In this document: positions 23,870 to 37,690 of the stretch, piece by piece | How positions within the stretch are numbered: the stretch's first letter is position 1 | Layout of the letters: each line of letters begins with the position of its first letter | Origin: Sinotaia quadrata | Lineage: Eukaryota; Mollusca; Gastropoda; Architaenioglossa; Viviparidae | Reading direction: 5' to 3' | NCBI GenBank assembly: GCA_028829895.1 | Contig: CM054177.1 | Location: 36,486,564-36,550,563 of the forward strand | DNA length: 64,000 nt | Notes under the pieces: model-generated | Seen by the model: the letters and a program-made list of their open reading frames with translations, nothing else | What the model was told of the DNA's origin: nothing | Databases searched by the model: none | Made by a program: the position numbers and the translations under genes

Positions 23870-26800
23870 TCAGTACATGCAGTGGGGTTATTACAATCAC
23901 CCCATTGCAGACATGATCCAACGGATGCAAGATCATTTATACTGGCCACAAGCACACACCTTTACACAACCCTATGGATGCCAGGGACAACATCAACAAC
24001 AACAACAACAGCGCCCAAACCACTAAGCAGGAAAGGGGGTTGAACATCTTGGGCGCACATACACGCTAAATACAGACTTTGTGTGTTTCTAGCCTAGGCT
24101 CTGTAACCCCACCCCCGCCACAACAACGGCGACAACTACAATGGCGACTTGGTCAACGGAACTCTAGACTAAAGCCTACCTCCACCGACCGGGCATGCTG
24201 ACATGTAGCACAAAAGACAAGCGATCATCACCAGTGACATGCACCAACACACACACTCTCCTGTAACTACATGTTACATTCCAGTATTTATTTATAGACC
24301 CTGTTTCAGAATGAGGCCTTTTAAGTTAATTAATTTCCACTCTCGCCTATCAGACAACAGACTGGTTGCCCAAATTCACCCTTCAATCTAACTAAATTTA
24401 ATGCTAGTAGTTTCAGCCAACAAATTTAGAGACAGGCAAACTTGTGTAATAAAGCACGAACTGGGAAACGTGATACAATTACAACTAATTATGCATTCAA
24501 TCATTCCTTTATGGACTCTAACCCCCACCCGGTCCTATTTTGGTCTTTCTCGCATTAATCAGCCAACTACTGTAATTGAATAACAACCGAAAAAAGATTT
24601 AATAAAAATTTAACAAAATAGCAAAGATAATTCCTGATATTCCGCTCGATATGAGGTCTCTAGGACTATCTATGTCCAGTTCAAGGTGGATTGCCAAAAA
24701 GTCAATTAAAAGTTCCAATTTCCATAGATCATCTCACTTAGCTGATATTCCTTCAGCAATAATGGCTGCACTCATACATCCCCAACAGTACGCAGTCGTA
24801 AGAACAGTAACTTCATACGTTGGACACTACTCGTTCAAGGACAAACAATGATCCAGGAACTCACGAAACCAGGAAAAGTACCCGGTAGTACAAGAAGACC
24901 AGGAAAACCAAGAACCTGCTCTGAAAATATAATAGTTCCCATGAGCGACAATCCCTATAGATTCGCAATCCATACACGTGACATAGACAATAGCATAACC
25001 TATTCCCTCGACCTTTACAGTATCATTACATCAAAAATTAAATGCAACGATAAAGATACAATTTTCGTCAGCTCATGCATGTTACAATTAAAAATGCAAC
25101 ACAATACATGCAAGAGATTTAAATCATTTCAAGGAAAACATTTATATTTTACAATGAAAATAGATATGTGAAGAATTAATGCAATTTAAAATCATGCACA
25201 TGCGTGTTACAATTATAACAAGCATTACATACGCAAGTGAATCAAATTGTTTACATAAAAATTATATGAACGTGCACAAATGTTACGTGACTAGATTTCA
25301 GTTATTTTAGCTTTACAAAGAATAAATTCAGTATTCCACCACCATCACAAATCATTGTTCCACAATCCAACAATCAGTTTAGAAGTGCAAATATTTCTAC
25401 TTTAGTTACACTATCATCAAGCCATGTGTTTGGAGAAGATTGCAATAAATACAATTTCAACAATGATAGATACGCAAATTCACACAATGATAACTTAATA
25501 AAATACAAAGTAGTATTTCAAGAAATCGATGTTTTTACCTTTCTTAGTATAGCAATACTCTAGCACAATGGGCCTGGCTGATTCATGGAATAAATGCAAT
25601 GCCTTGATAAACATATCAGGCTCTGTCTCCCTCGTGAATAGTGGGTCCAGCGCAGTATATAAAGGTGCATATGAATTTATGGTGGGAGATCTATCAGTCA
25701 AGCGTCAGGCTTGGACATGACCTACTACCAGCTGCTGTTCGAAATATTATGTAATAGGAGTGAGCTCCCTTAATAGGAGTGAATTCCCCTCAGACTGTGT
25801 CCACAAAAGCTAAATATAACAATGCAAACTGATTGCGGGTTAAAAACAAGTGAGGAGAGGAAGTTTTCTCCAGAGGACCACCAAAGCTAAAAATATCTCA
25901 GATAAAAGGCTTCCCACATCCTCTGGAGAGAGACAGTGAAAAAAATAAAAAAATGTTTATCTTCCACAGGGAGGACTGAAGGTCAAAAAACAAAGACAGA
26001 CATGACTTCGCCTTGCGCTTCCAGTGAGTCATTTGTTTCGATAACTTCTTTATCCCTAAAGGAACTGCAAGTAAACTTTTAATCTGCATTAGATGTTCTT
26101 GGTTTTTGTGGGCTCCTGTGGGACTTTCCTCTCTTCACTTGTAGTCAGAGAGGGTAGGTGGAGTGGTGTTTCTGTTGTTGTTCGTTTTCTGGTGGTGGTG
26201 CTTGCTCAATGACGCAACTGCTGTTGAATTTTATGGTGGTAATTTTTTTCCACCATGAGATGTCTTATTGTTGTACTGGGCAGGTGATGAATTTGGCTCT
26301 TTTCGGGGCCATTCCAGCAGAAGCCATAGTTGAGACAGGTACCGCTGTAGAAAAATAATTTCTCTACCTCCAGTGTCCTTAGTAGGCTATGGACCATATG
26401 GACAGCTACAGTGATACTTTCCCCGATGTTTCTGCTGCCCTCGGGGAAAAAATATATATACCTCCGGGTTTTGTTGAAGGCTGGTGTGTGGTTGTCGCAA
26501 CACTATGGTGTTGGTATTGGCGTGGGTACTATTGATGCCAGAGCAACAACCACCACCAGGAATTTAGCCCAAGGACTACTGCGCTAAAGCCCGTCATTGC
26601 CGGCCAGACGTGCAACTTCGACTTAAAAAATTTCTACATCAACATGGACATACCCCACCCCACCACCGCTCCTCTTCCCAGCGTGATATTGGCGGAAGCC
26701 GGAAGCGTCCCCCCCCCCCCAATTACTTAGGCCTACTTTTTCTTCTTCAGAAATCGGAAAGGCCTGCCGAATCTCTACACAAAGGGACCCCCAAAAAACT

Positions 26801-29370
26801 TGCTACGCCGCCATTGACGCGGTTCTTTATTTATCTACATATTCAAAAAAACAAATCACGATTATTAGAGTGCAAGAGAATATAGTTTTGCCTCATTTCT
26901 CCAAATAATGGTATTTTGAGAAACCAGACAAAACCTATCTATCTATAACAAACTTACGTTCGAAGCACGAAAAACTTACGTTCTTTGCTCCCTCCCATCC
27001 AGGCAGTAATTCCTCACTTGATGTTCATAGCTACATCAATTAATGCATTGCCTAGCTGAGTCTATATAGGCCTACTACCAATATTCTTTCCGTCTTTCGT
27101 TTTATTTTTTTAAAGCTGTATAAAAGTTGTATTGTTTCATAAATCTAACTACAGTTAGATTAATTTATTTTATCGGTGAATTAGGTTATCACTACATGTG
27201 ACATGTAGTTTGTTGTACCAGGCTAATATATTATTGTAGTGTAGCTACTTTAAAAGACACGTAATTACATTTTAAACTTTATCACATAAATAAGTTACAG
27301 AAAATACTTCATTATTTACATAATTATTATTTCTCTGTTTATTCTTAAAAGTTTCTACTTATTTTGTTAATCTAATTTTGTAATTTTTGCATTTTCTTTT
27401 CTGTGGTATTTAACTCTTTATTTTGTTAAAACCTTTTCTTCTTTCTCCTACGTTTCTTAATGTGAAATGTTCCTATTGAAATACATAATCCATTTTACTA
27501 TTTTGAATGATTGCTGCTTCCTTCTGTTTATATATTTGTAAATATAATTTCCCGCACTTTTATACTAATTTGTCTTCACTTATAATATTGTCTCTGCGTG
27601 GAGATATACTATACAAATGTATCATTGTAAATATTTGTTTATATAACTGTTAATTCCTCACAAGCTTGCCTGATTTGTTGATTAGTATTAATCATTTCAC
27701 AGCCAAACATAATAATTATTATACAATTTAAATTGATATTTTAAACAAAATTAGAGTGCATTGTTATCTTATAGAGCGTAAAATATTAAGTAGATTAATA
27801 AGTCTAGGTTTTATAAAAAATAAAAAATGTTAAATTCCAAGAAGAACAAATCAGTGTGTCAGTTTTGGGGGTCCCCTAATGAGGCCCTGCGACTTTTACC
27901 AGATTTTGTGGAAGTGTCACATTTTATTACGTCATTCACTTATGTATGAATTTGAGAGTGTGCAAGCCTGTATCTGGTAACTCTCTGCAAAATGGAATAT
28001 TGATATTGTAGTAAATTACACAAATATTTACTGTATTGTTTTTAATGCTGGAACTCTTCCTACATAGTCTACATAAGATTTGACTTTCTATATGATACAG
28101 TTCTGGCTCTTAAGCTGTGCTGTAACATAGGCTAAATTCTACTCATCCTTGACCATCTGTCAAGACATAATCCTTAGGCAATAACAATGGCTAGGAAGAT
28201 GTCCTCTACAAGGATCAAGGCTGCTTTAGAATCCTCCCCTTCACAGAGATGTGTTGCAAGTCAGTGTCATTTGCATTTGGAGATACATACTTAAGTGAAC
28301 TGACATTACCAAAATTGATTATGACACTGTCCTGAACAACAGAATAGAGTTCCAAAGATCTGGAATTCTGAGAAATCTAGTATTTGATTTTAGGTTTTCC
28401 AGGTCTAGAAAAGATCTTAAAATTGTTAAATTGTAAGAACATTCTAGACAATCTCTTGAATTTGAAAGTTATTTACCGGTTTTCAATTTGGTCATCTGCA
28501 GAGTTTGGTTGTATGCAGAGTGACTGTAAACCTTGACCGCACCTGATGATTGTATGTCAGACTTTTTTTCGTTAACTAAAATTTTCTTTTCAGGAGCCAC
28601 AATAGGCTTTTCATCACTAAGTGTTCTCTGTCTGGGATGACTCCTATAAGGAATTCCTCCTTTTTCTAGGATTCTGTGGGTGGCCTGTGATAATATGTAT
28701 GTAGTTGTGAGTGTTTGTCTAGATGTACTGGCAGTCACTTTGTTGCAGCTGCCCTGATGAGCGATCTTCGGACAGACCAGAGCCAATTGAATCTCTCTAT
28801 CGACGCAAAACCCAGTGCCTGCGATACACAAATCTACTGACCAGGCCGATGCTAGAACCACGAAGCCACCACGGTCAACTTAGCAGCCACCCGTGCAAAT
28901 TTAAAGAGATATTTAAAGACAAAGACTCTTAGTTTCTTATACAGTGGACACTTGGCAAATATCAACTGCCAGAACTTGCTCACGCATCTTGATTTTGTAA
29001 CAATCTTTCTGCCACCATTACTTCATTTCTACAAAATTTTGTCGATCCCTAAGTTTACAAGTATTTGTGTTTTCATCGTTCTCATATCAAGTTGGGATTG
29101 GGGATCTCATAGCCATTTCTCTTAAAAACTAGAATACCTTTAATTTTCAAATATTTTATAACAATTGACACTACAGAAGTGTGAGTAGACGTGTGGTTGG
29201 CCACGTTAGGATTTAAATGTGATCAAAGTCTTTTTAAATATCTTTCTTAAACGCCCCACGCCATAGGAATGTTGAATTTAGTCTTAATCTGAAAAAGGCT
29301 TTGTTGTGCAAGATGCTGGGTAAGTTAGGAGTCTTGGCGTACTGTGCTAATCATAGACCTAGTTAACTTG
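23870..29370. other. Intergenic, no recognised gene
   Basis: Contains short open frames without recognisable domains (24651-25171, 26610-26885) and a minus-strand 130-codon frame (28469-28861) with less AT-rich sequence but no motif. A 'ggaagcc-gaagcg-cccc' motif at about 26695 recurs near 32880. The 27.0-27.85 kb part is simple AT-rich sequence. Confidence 0.4.
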
Positions 29371-29371
29371 T

Positions 29372-29830
29372 ATGATCATTATTTTATATATGAGCGTGTA
29401 TAACTGTCTGCCATGGTTTATACCATATGTTCTTGTTAGCTGTTTCATTGTCCTTATACATTCTTGTGGCTGGAGATCCATAGGAATGTGGGTGTTAACG
29501 TGTTTTTGTTTTTTTATCCAGTTTCATGATGTAATGACTTATTTTGTTTGTGGTGAGTGTTTTGGAAATGTGTTGCATAATGTCTGAATTGACGATAGTA
29601 AGCCAGTTTGTATCTGTTAAATGATGGGGTGGCTTATAATGGGGTGGGTTGGTGTTTGTTCATTCATGAAAGTGCTTTCTGGCCATTTGGCGTGTTTTAT
29701 TTTTCTGGCCATTTTACTTGGGTATCCTCTTACGTCCTATTTTGTGACTTCTTAGTAGGTGTTTGTAAGATATGTGTAGCCATTTAATATTCTATTTGTC
29801 CATAGTTTCAGTGTGTGGCTGCTATAGTAC
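29372..29830 (-). pseudogene. Non-LTR retrotransposon fragment, RNase H region (copy 2)
   Basis: The reverse complement matches the plus-strand fragment at 52.7-53.4 kb over long blocks, e.g. 'aatggccagaaaaataaaa' and 'tcaattcagacattatgcaa'. It also carries a decayed WIS-HKN version of the RNase H motif seen there as LLWIPGHKN. Relative to that copy it lacks the middle part, so it is internally deleted. Open frames on the plus strand here are shadows. Confidence 0.7.
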
Positions 29831-29959
29831 ATTTGGCCTCTATTATGATTATTATTATGAATTCCTTTATCAATTAATAAGCATAATCACTTATCGGTGG
29901 TTAAATTTAGGACTTGTTTCCAGCATGAATTCCCCACTCACATACCACTATACATAACA

Positions 29960-32700
29960 TACTAACGACACATAATTTATCTATTTGCAGGTGGAACTTC
30001 ATACTTAAGGAGTAATGTAATTTCACAATTTACTAACTTTCATCCACACAATTGACTCTTCAAGCCCCCATGCACCCATTGACTGCTCCAGACATGTACC
30101 AATCAACATGTGTAAAAAGGATTTAACAAAATATAAAGATTAATTTTAAAATGATATATATATCAAAAAATACAACTAGGTTTGAAACAGTTCACATATT
30201 TACAATACTAACAAGTGTCTTCAAGTCCTTTCTCCTATACAATCGCTAATCCACAATGAGTATCTGAAGGAACAATCTCTAATCAGAGTTATGATTCTAT
30301 CATGAGTCTGGAAAAGAGAGAAAGATAGAGATAATTAATTTAGTTCATGACCTGTTCTGCATACACCACATCATAGAGAAATCATATGAAAAAAGTTTTA
30401 CACAGTCAGCATGATATCAGAGTCCACTTCATTCATTTACACAGTCTATTGAGCACAATAGGATCTCCTAGAAATAGGATAGCAATGATAATTGTTGTTT
30501 CTGATCTCACCATCCTGGAGTTCCATGGTAGACAGTAGTTCGATGATTAAAGAAGTATCTCAAGATGTAACCACATCACAGGTTTCTACATCAAAGATGC
30601 CAACAAGACCAAGACCAAAAGAGAAAGCTGACAGCTGAACATTGAAAGTCGAAGCTGAGCTAAAAAAAACATGCCTGTAAACATTCGAACAGTATGCTTA
30701 GATTCGATTCCATAGTTTTCTACACTCTCTCTCGTTCACTCTCCAGTCATTCAACTTATATGTCTGCAAGAGAATTGTTATCCCTCATAAATGCTTAATT
30801 CATCAATACATAATTTCTAACATAAAATTATTAATCAATCAATCAAAAATCTAACTGTCATGTGTCTGGTCTAGGTTTGACCACTCTGTCCTATTTTAGA
30901 TTTCCAGTTATCAATATTGGTTATTGAGTAATCTCTAACAATAGCGACAGCCAGACGGCCCGCCTTATCCACTACAAAAATGCCAGAAGATTCAGACTAT
31001 TACTCAATGACACCTCAGTTGACTTGCCCAAGCTAGCAATGTTATCTCCCCTTTATTTATAAATTAAGATTTATGATCCTTTATTATGACTTGGCCCCCT
31101 CCTAGATAATCCCTCCAGTCATGCTACAAACAATTATGTAACAATGGGTACGATAACAACAAATTTAATAATTCATAATAATAGAAAACCCATTAATAAT
31201 TCACTGATTATTAGAGTCAATCTATCCCGTTTAGCCCAAATTCTGAATGGCTATATACACGATATTACTGTCCGTTCTGCTTATCACTGGGACATATTCC
31301 ACTTAGCTTTAATCATTCATGAAGTAGTTGAACTGTTGCTGTCGTCTATTCGAACTGTGTGATTCTGATAGCATGTGGCACTTATCTTCTGTCTGGTCAC
31401 TCCAGCATCAGGTATGGAACTTAGTGTAATCCTCGAGCAATTGACCACAGATTCTGCAGATGCCAGGTCTAACCTCAAGATTTGAGTCTCATCTCCACGA
31501 CTCCCAGACTGGCTGTAAATGAATAACATCATTCTACAGTATCACGTTACAACAAGCAATTATATGGACTTTCTGGTGACAGCGATAGATTACTCTTTAC
31601 AATCTCCACTACTTAGCTACAGCTAATTCATAATTCCAAATCAATAAAAATATCTAATTGAACAAATGATTTAGCTTTACAAATGTATAGCTTCTCAATA
31701 CATTTTAGCCTGTGGTTCACATGAAGTAGGTTAACGATTGTCTATTCACAGTTAGCGCTTTCCCATTATAACAATTATAACAGCAATCCACACGTGGTTA
31801 TTCTATCTTGATCATTCTACAAAATGTATCAATCACTAAAACCACTTAGCTTCTGTGAGAAAAATACATCAGTCATTTAACAATCACATAAATATTTTAC
31901 ACAATGAGAAATACAACAATTTAGAGAAGTCAACTATATTTACCACTATGTGAAGGTATGCACAGTCAAAATGGACGCAAATGGCCAACTCTTGCATAAC
32001 GAGCACTGTGAATTAATAAATCTGAGCATATAAGGAATTCGAATTCATTCACACATATATATGAATGACTCTAGGTCAGCTGGCGGATTAATGCTACGTC
32101 ACGATATGGAACACAATTGACCAAATATGCGCATCTTGTATCCAGTTAACAGCCTATCCCTCACCTCTGGAGTGACCTACATGCTCTCAACTTGTAAACA
32201 TGTTATTGCATCATCAGAGCGTAAGTTGCCTATGGAAGTGTTAAATTAAATAGGCCTAGATAGTTGAAATGATTAATAAAAAGAAAATAATATCTTCATA
32301 ATTCGGTATAATTTGCCTAATATTTCCTGACACTAACATATATCAAATCAATGCATGAACAATAAATTTAACACTAAATTATTCTACAACTGTGTGCCTA
32401 GATTTCCAATCGTGACTTATCCTTCTTCAAATAGATACTGCCTTTGTCTCCTTCCAGCTACTGTCCATCAATCAACTACGCTGTGATTATAATTTAACGG
32501 TCGGGTCGGAAATCCTCCTTTTGTCCACTGCCAGTCATTCGCATCAGTCAGCGGTGACTACACATCTAACAGCTTGAATCGGAAAATCGTCCCTTCCAAG
32601 GGCTTAGGCTTGCAAGGAGCATGAAATATCAAACCACTATTTGCACCTCTGTTTTAATTAAGCAAGAGTGACTTCCTAGCATCACACAGTGCTTGTTTGT
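29960..32700. other. Intergenic, moderately AT-rich, nothing recognised
   Basis: No domain or clear exon was seen. A 'gttatctcccctttatttat' motif at about 31040 resembles short motifs at other repeat ends in this window (4.86 and 40.43 kb), which suggests transposon content. Confidence 0.35.
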
Positions 32701-33340
32701 TTATCTTTCAATAGGATTTAGATGTTTGTTTATCTGTGTTGTTTTGAAATGTTAGTGATTGGCAGTGTATATGTGCTTATTCCTTGTGCTCTTTTTTGTA
32801 TTTTTTGTTCATGTTGGGGTTGTTTCTAGCAGTATAAATGGTGCTGCCATAGACTATTATGATGACAGCGCGAAAGCAGCGGAAGCCGAAAGCGCCCCCT
32901 ACATTAACAACAACATATTATGATGTATTTGACTCTTGTGGTTGCCACTGCCAGTTATAGTGTAGGACTATGGATGTATATCAGTTCCCCATGATGTGCT
33001 TCTGTGAAAGTTATATTTTCATCAAAGGTAATTTCTAAGAATCTGTGGGACTTCCAATTTAATGTTTATTTGCTTGAGCTTGAGAATTGGATAGATTTCT
33101 TTTTGTTTTATGTTGAGAAGTCTATGGCTGTTGTACGATCTGGTGCTAAATTAAACCCAATGTGTCTATCCATGTTCCTAGTTGATTAGTGCTTTTAGCA
33201 GGTGTGTCTATTTGAGTGCTGTTCCTGTGTGCGTAGTATAGTGATGAGTCATCAGCGAACTGTGTAATTTGTGTTCCTTACTGCTCTAAGTCATCTGTTG
33301 CTATGTTGAATAGTGTAGGACTCAGAGCGCTAAGTTGTGA
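32700..33340 (-). pseudogene. Non-LTR retrotransposon reverse transcriptase fragment
   Basis: On the minus strand the reading LSALSPTLFNIATDDLEQ then ITQFADDSSLYYAHRN matches reverse-transcriptase motifs 'GSVLSPxLFNIYINDL' and the catalytic FADD box. Downstream FLEITFDENITFTEAH matches the 'FLGITFD--LTW--H' motif, and YGSTIYTARNNPN resembles the 'EYG-PIW' thumb region. Stops and shifts are present. It is probably the reverse-transcriptase part of the same family whose RNase H part survives at 29.4 and 52.5 kb. Confidence 0.75.
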
Positions 33341-33929
33341 AGTACAAATGTGTGTTGTTTAGTTATTGAAATAACGAGGAGTCAGAGAGGAAATTGTTAA
33401 GTGAAACGTGTAAATGGTTCAAATTGATTAGTTGAGAAAGTCGTTGCCAAATATGCTTTTTGAATTAGAATTTTATTTCATCGGTTGACATTAACTGCAC
33501 GTATTTAACAAAATTCAATTTCGCTCTTGAATAAAATTTGTTTGTTGCTACTAAACATTTGTTTGTGGCTATGAGTTAACGTTTGACGGGTAAGAAAAAT
33601 TCGGTGAACATTTGTATTGTCACGTTCGGCTGGCAGAGGTTCACGTTTTCAAGACTGATTAACATAATAAATGGTGTGAGTTTGACAGTTACAAGATAGT
33701 TATTTTAAGAAATCGTATTCTGCTCACATACAAGTCAAAATATGCATTATTCTTCTGAAATTATCGGCCCTAAAGGAATTTCTTTGATGATTTATATTAC
33801 AATGCTAAGACAAAGATCAACTTCTTGACATAACAGTAAGTTTAAAACAGTGCATAGCAATTCAAATAAATATTTTTCTGCACTTGGATATAATAGGTGA
33901 GTTTTAGGAAAAAATGTTTTAAAACGAAA

Positions 33930-34020
33930 TTCATCGTGGATAAGGGAATGATCCTGCGTCAAACAAGTTCTGATAGTCATCATGGCTTTAATATTTGAAT
34001 TAATTTTGAAGTTTTAACCA
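33930..34020 (+). repeat. Left arm of a perfect 91-bp inverted duplication (probable source copy)
   Basis: This arm is identical over 91 bases to the reverse complement of 34681-34771. Unlike the right arm it is not flanked by direct repeats, so it is probably the template. Confidence 0.97.
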
Positions 34021-34667
34021 TTTCTACTACAAAATTTAGAAATATGTGTAAAAAGAATATAAATGTTTTAATGTTTTTGAAAATAAACAATCATTTTATA
34101 TGCCAATATTACACACACTGTGCACTAATTCTAATACTGAATTAAATCTTTCATTTAACAAAAAAAAAAATCATGTGACATAATAATAGAAGACAACAGA
34201 ACAATAAAAACTACAGTCTTAAAGACTGAGGAGGAATGCTTAAAACACTAAAAAAAAGAAGAAAAAATGATGATATTTAGTCCTTCATTCATAAGACATA
34301 CCCACTGAAGAAGAATCTTTATAATGATAACATTTTAATTTAATTTTTACAGTCACATTTTAATTTTCAGTTTTTAAATTTTCCTCTAATGGTCGCACAC
34401 TTTTGGGGACAAGTATGTTATTTTTTTAAAATAGCTTTCCCCATATAAATGAGTTATAAATGAATAAAGAGTTACAGATGATTTCATGATTAATATATAT
34501 AGTTTTCCAGAATTGTCAGAATTTTTTGGAGTGATCTGGTAGCTTTTTAAATTCCCTTACCCAAAGAGAATTACTGGCCTTACATTGTTTGTTTAGGTTC
34601 TGCACGAGCTAACTATAAATTCAAGTAGTAAATAAAAATAATTTTAAAAATAAATTTTAGAAGTATT

Positions 34668-34784
34668 AAGTGCCTTTAAGTGGTTAAAACTTCAAAATTA
34701 ATTCAAATATTAAAGCCATGATGACTATCAGAACTTGTTTGACGCAGGATCATTCCCTTATCCACGATGAAGTGCCTTTAAGTG
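34668..34784 (-). repeat. Right arm: 87-bp inverted insert with 15-bp target duplication
   Basis: The insert 34683-34769 is the exact inverse of 33932-34018. It is flanked by the 15-mer AAGTGCCTTTAAGTG at 34668-34682 and again at 34770-34784. Perfect identity means the event is recent. The spacer between arms is about 660 bp. Confidence 0.95.
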
Positions 34785-35049
34785 TTTTCAAAATAAACAG
34801 ATCCCACAAATGGGGGAAATGTAAAATGTTAGAAGAACCGTGACATGGTTAAATTATTCTTCATTAAAGATAAAATGAAAAATAAGCGTCATTTTAAAAA
34901 AATACACTCCACGAAAACGAAACTGCTCCAACAGTTCAGTCATTTATTTATGCATACACACACACATACACACAGGCATACACAGCCCATCTATTTAACT
35001 TCCATCAATTTGATTTTACTTCCTCCATTAGTCTGTGTATTACTAAAAA

Positions 35050-35235
35050 CTGATGATGAAGGTAATTTGCTAAATGTGCTTGAATTTCACTCACAAGTTT
35101 TGGGGAGCGAGCTAGTATTTTCACATGATCAACTTTGTGTTGCATTGTCGTGAAACAAGTACTCATTAAAAAAATATCCTGAGAGTAAAGGTCATTTGCT
35201 AAATGATGCTCGAATTTTCACTCACAATTTGACTT
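35050..35235. repeat. Diverged tandem duplication, offset about 130 bp
   Basis: Two segments (35053-35110 and 35181-35233) share 'ggt-atttgctaaatg', 'cttgaattt/ctcgaatttt' and 'cactcaca'. Confidence 0.6.
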
Positions 35236-35954
35236 AAAATTAATCAAGCCTTCTAAACAAATTCATTTATGTTCCTAGCAATGCATTTGTTTTAATTTAC
35301 CACCTGGCATATGATGGGAAGAAAATACTCCAGTTTTATATTATCAATTTCATAATTTGTGGGACAAAAATAATTTTGATTTTCATTAAAAAGCAACTAA
35401 AACATATTTTAAACTAGACACTTATATTGCTTTCACAAACCAAAGACAATTTACATTCCAAATTTAAAATATATTGAATTAAACATATTTTGTCTCCTTT
35501 TTGTTGTAGTACTGTACTCAGTTTAGAGTTTCAAAGAATGGTACACTGGGGATGATATTAAGAGAATTCAGTGATTATCGAGGCTGTGTTTTGGATAGTG
35601 TAAATTGTTACAAAAATAACCAGCAACATAGTTTTCAAGTTCTGCAGTCTTTATTTTACTCAAAATACATTTTTCTCAAACAACATATTTTCTCAAATGG
35701 TTAGCAAACCAAATCTCCTTTCTGTGTATCAGAAATTTGGTATGACTATGAGGGTTCCTCATATGTACTCTTTAAAACGTTACCTATGGATAAAGGCCTG
35801 TGTGTAATATTTTTCTCATATAATTTATTGATGTGTAATATTTATGCAATTCCCTTGAGTTTTTATTATCCAATGGTTAAGATTTACAAAAATGAGACCA
35901 TCCAAAGGGCTGAGATCAAAGGAACATATTCCTTGTTGAAAGGAACATTTAGTG

Positions 35955-37110
35955 CACTTTGCTATTGATATGTTATATCAATAGTTTTATGTGTAGAGAT
36001 GTATTATATGAGTAGACTATTATTTTGTACAAATTGTGAGCTATGAATGCTTTTGTGTAGTATGCTAAAGACTTGACATTGCTTCTAGTGAACATGTTCA
36101 TAAACTGTTATGCTGTATTTATTTTGCTGAATGCATGTATCGGGCAGGAAACTGTAAGTTGAGACTTGAATGTAAAAAAAAAAAGAAGTTAGAAATAAAT
36201 AAACTGGAAATTTAGCATATGTTCCCTGATTATATTTTAAGGGGAAGAAGAAGCCTTTTTAACCAGAATCTCCCAGTTACTGCTATCACCATGGTTGATG
36301 TGAGGAGTCTCTACTCCCAGTGTGTAAGTGTAAGGAATACACTGCACTCTGTAGATATGGTGTCAAACTATGCTCTACTACATCGTGGAATTTCTATTAC
36401 AAGAAAGTTGCTGGAAATTGCTACAATTGTTGTTTTGCTTGAGGGAACTAATATGGTGAAGGAGTGCCCAGATTAGGCTTGAGAGAACAGCGGCTGATAG
36501 AACATTCTACAGCATACTGGAGGACACATGAAACTGTAAATTCGATTGTGACAATAAACTTGTGACTTTGTTATGAAAGAATATTGCGACATCATCTAGA
36601 CAAGGTTATGTTCAAACTATTATTGCTTATTTCTCTTTAACTCCATTTCCATTCTTTGATAAGAATTAGCCTGTGATTTATATTGATAATAGTCTGTTGA
36701 ATTACGTGTTAGGATATAATACTGTATATTGTAACTATTCGGATATGGTTCATGGAAATATTGATGTCAAATAATCTTTTGATTGTATTTGTTATATGTA
36801 TATTTGATTGTTGATTTAATAAATTTATTGACCTTCTTACACATTGGTAAACATGTTGGAGAGATAGTAGGTGGATGGGGGCTCACTAAATATAGATTAA
36901 AGATGGATTTATCTTCTCCTTTGGTAAGAAGTTAACATGTTTTCCACATACAGAAATATTGTGTGTCAGTGAATGTTTGTCTTTAATGTTGTGGGAGAGA
37001 GAAAACATTTACAGCATCCACCTATCCACCAAGTGAGAGAGATGAGTGGTGTCTTCTGGAAAATTATTAGTAACATAAATTAAGACTCTCACCATTTGTA
37101 ATTAGTTATG
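35955..37110 (+). mobile_element. Repeat family A, copy 3 (5'-truncated; carries the empty MITE site)
   Basis: It matches the 6.1-7.69 kb copy in the same orientation, strongest over 36810-37110. At 36985 it has 'tctttaatgttg' where the other copy holds the 403-bp MITE. Immediately downstream the 5' part of the family follows in inverted orientation. Confidence 0.75.
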
Positions 37111-37124
37111 GATACATCCTATCA

Positions 37125-37690
37125 AGTTTAAGAATGTATTCACTAGAAACAATGTCAAGTGTTTAGCATACTACATACGAGCATCTTGGTTCACAATTTG
37201 TAGAAATAATAGTCTGCTCACATAATACATCTCTACAAAAAACAAAAGATAACATATCAATAGCAAAATGCACGAAATATTTCTAAGTCAATTCTCTCTC
37301 AGTCAGTCAGTTAACTCACCTCACTCAAGCTAACAGCCTCCTTTCAGGACCAGATTTCTTGTCACACCGAATTCAAGTGATTAGACAATAGAAATCCTCG
37401 AAACAGATAAACTTTTTATCTCAACCACTTGGCTGGTTTCATTCTTGTATATCTTAATAATTTTCTTAATAACAACTACTCATCCACCTAAAACCAGTTT
37501 AAATTATATCAGCAAGCCTAGCACATTCTTTACCCGAGTTGTTTACTTCCAACACTGACAAATAAAAATATCAGCACAAGAAGTGCCGAAGGTCGGGTCA
37601 CTTTGACATTTAACTATTTATATAACAAGTAAGTTTAGAAATAGGGATAGTCAAATTTACTCTGTGACAAATAGCACTTTCATCGACTTC
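37125..37690 (-). mobile_element. Repeat family A, inverted 5' portion next to copy 3
   Basis: 37125-37270 is the inverse of 35955-36110, and 37270-37690 is the inverse of 5640-6110, with shared words such as 'ttgctattgatatgttat' and 'gtagagatgtattat'. The locus is thus a head-truncated copy followed by an inverted head. Confidence 0.75.

Noticed and set aside
28469..28861. 130-codon minus-strand frame
   Set aside because: No motif or splice context that I recognise; kept only as an unassigned less AT-rich block.
33792..33983. 63-codon minus-strand frame overlapping the source arm of the inverted duplication
   Set aside because: Short, no recognised domain; the start lies in the duplicated segment, but nothing supports translation.
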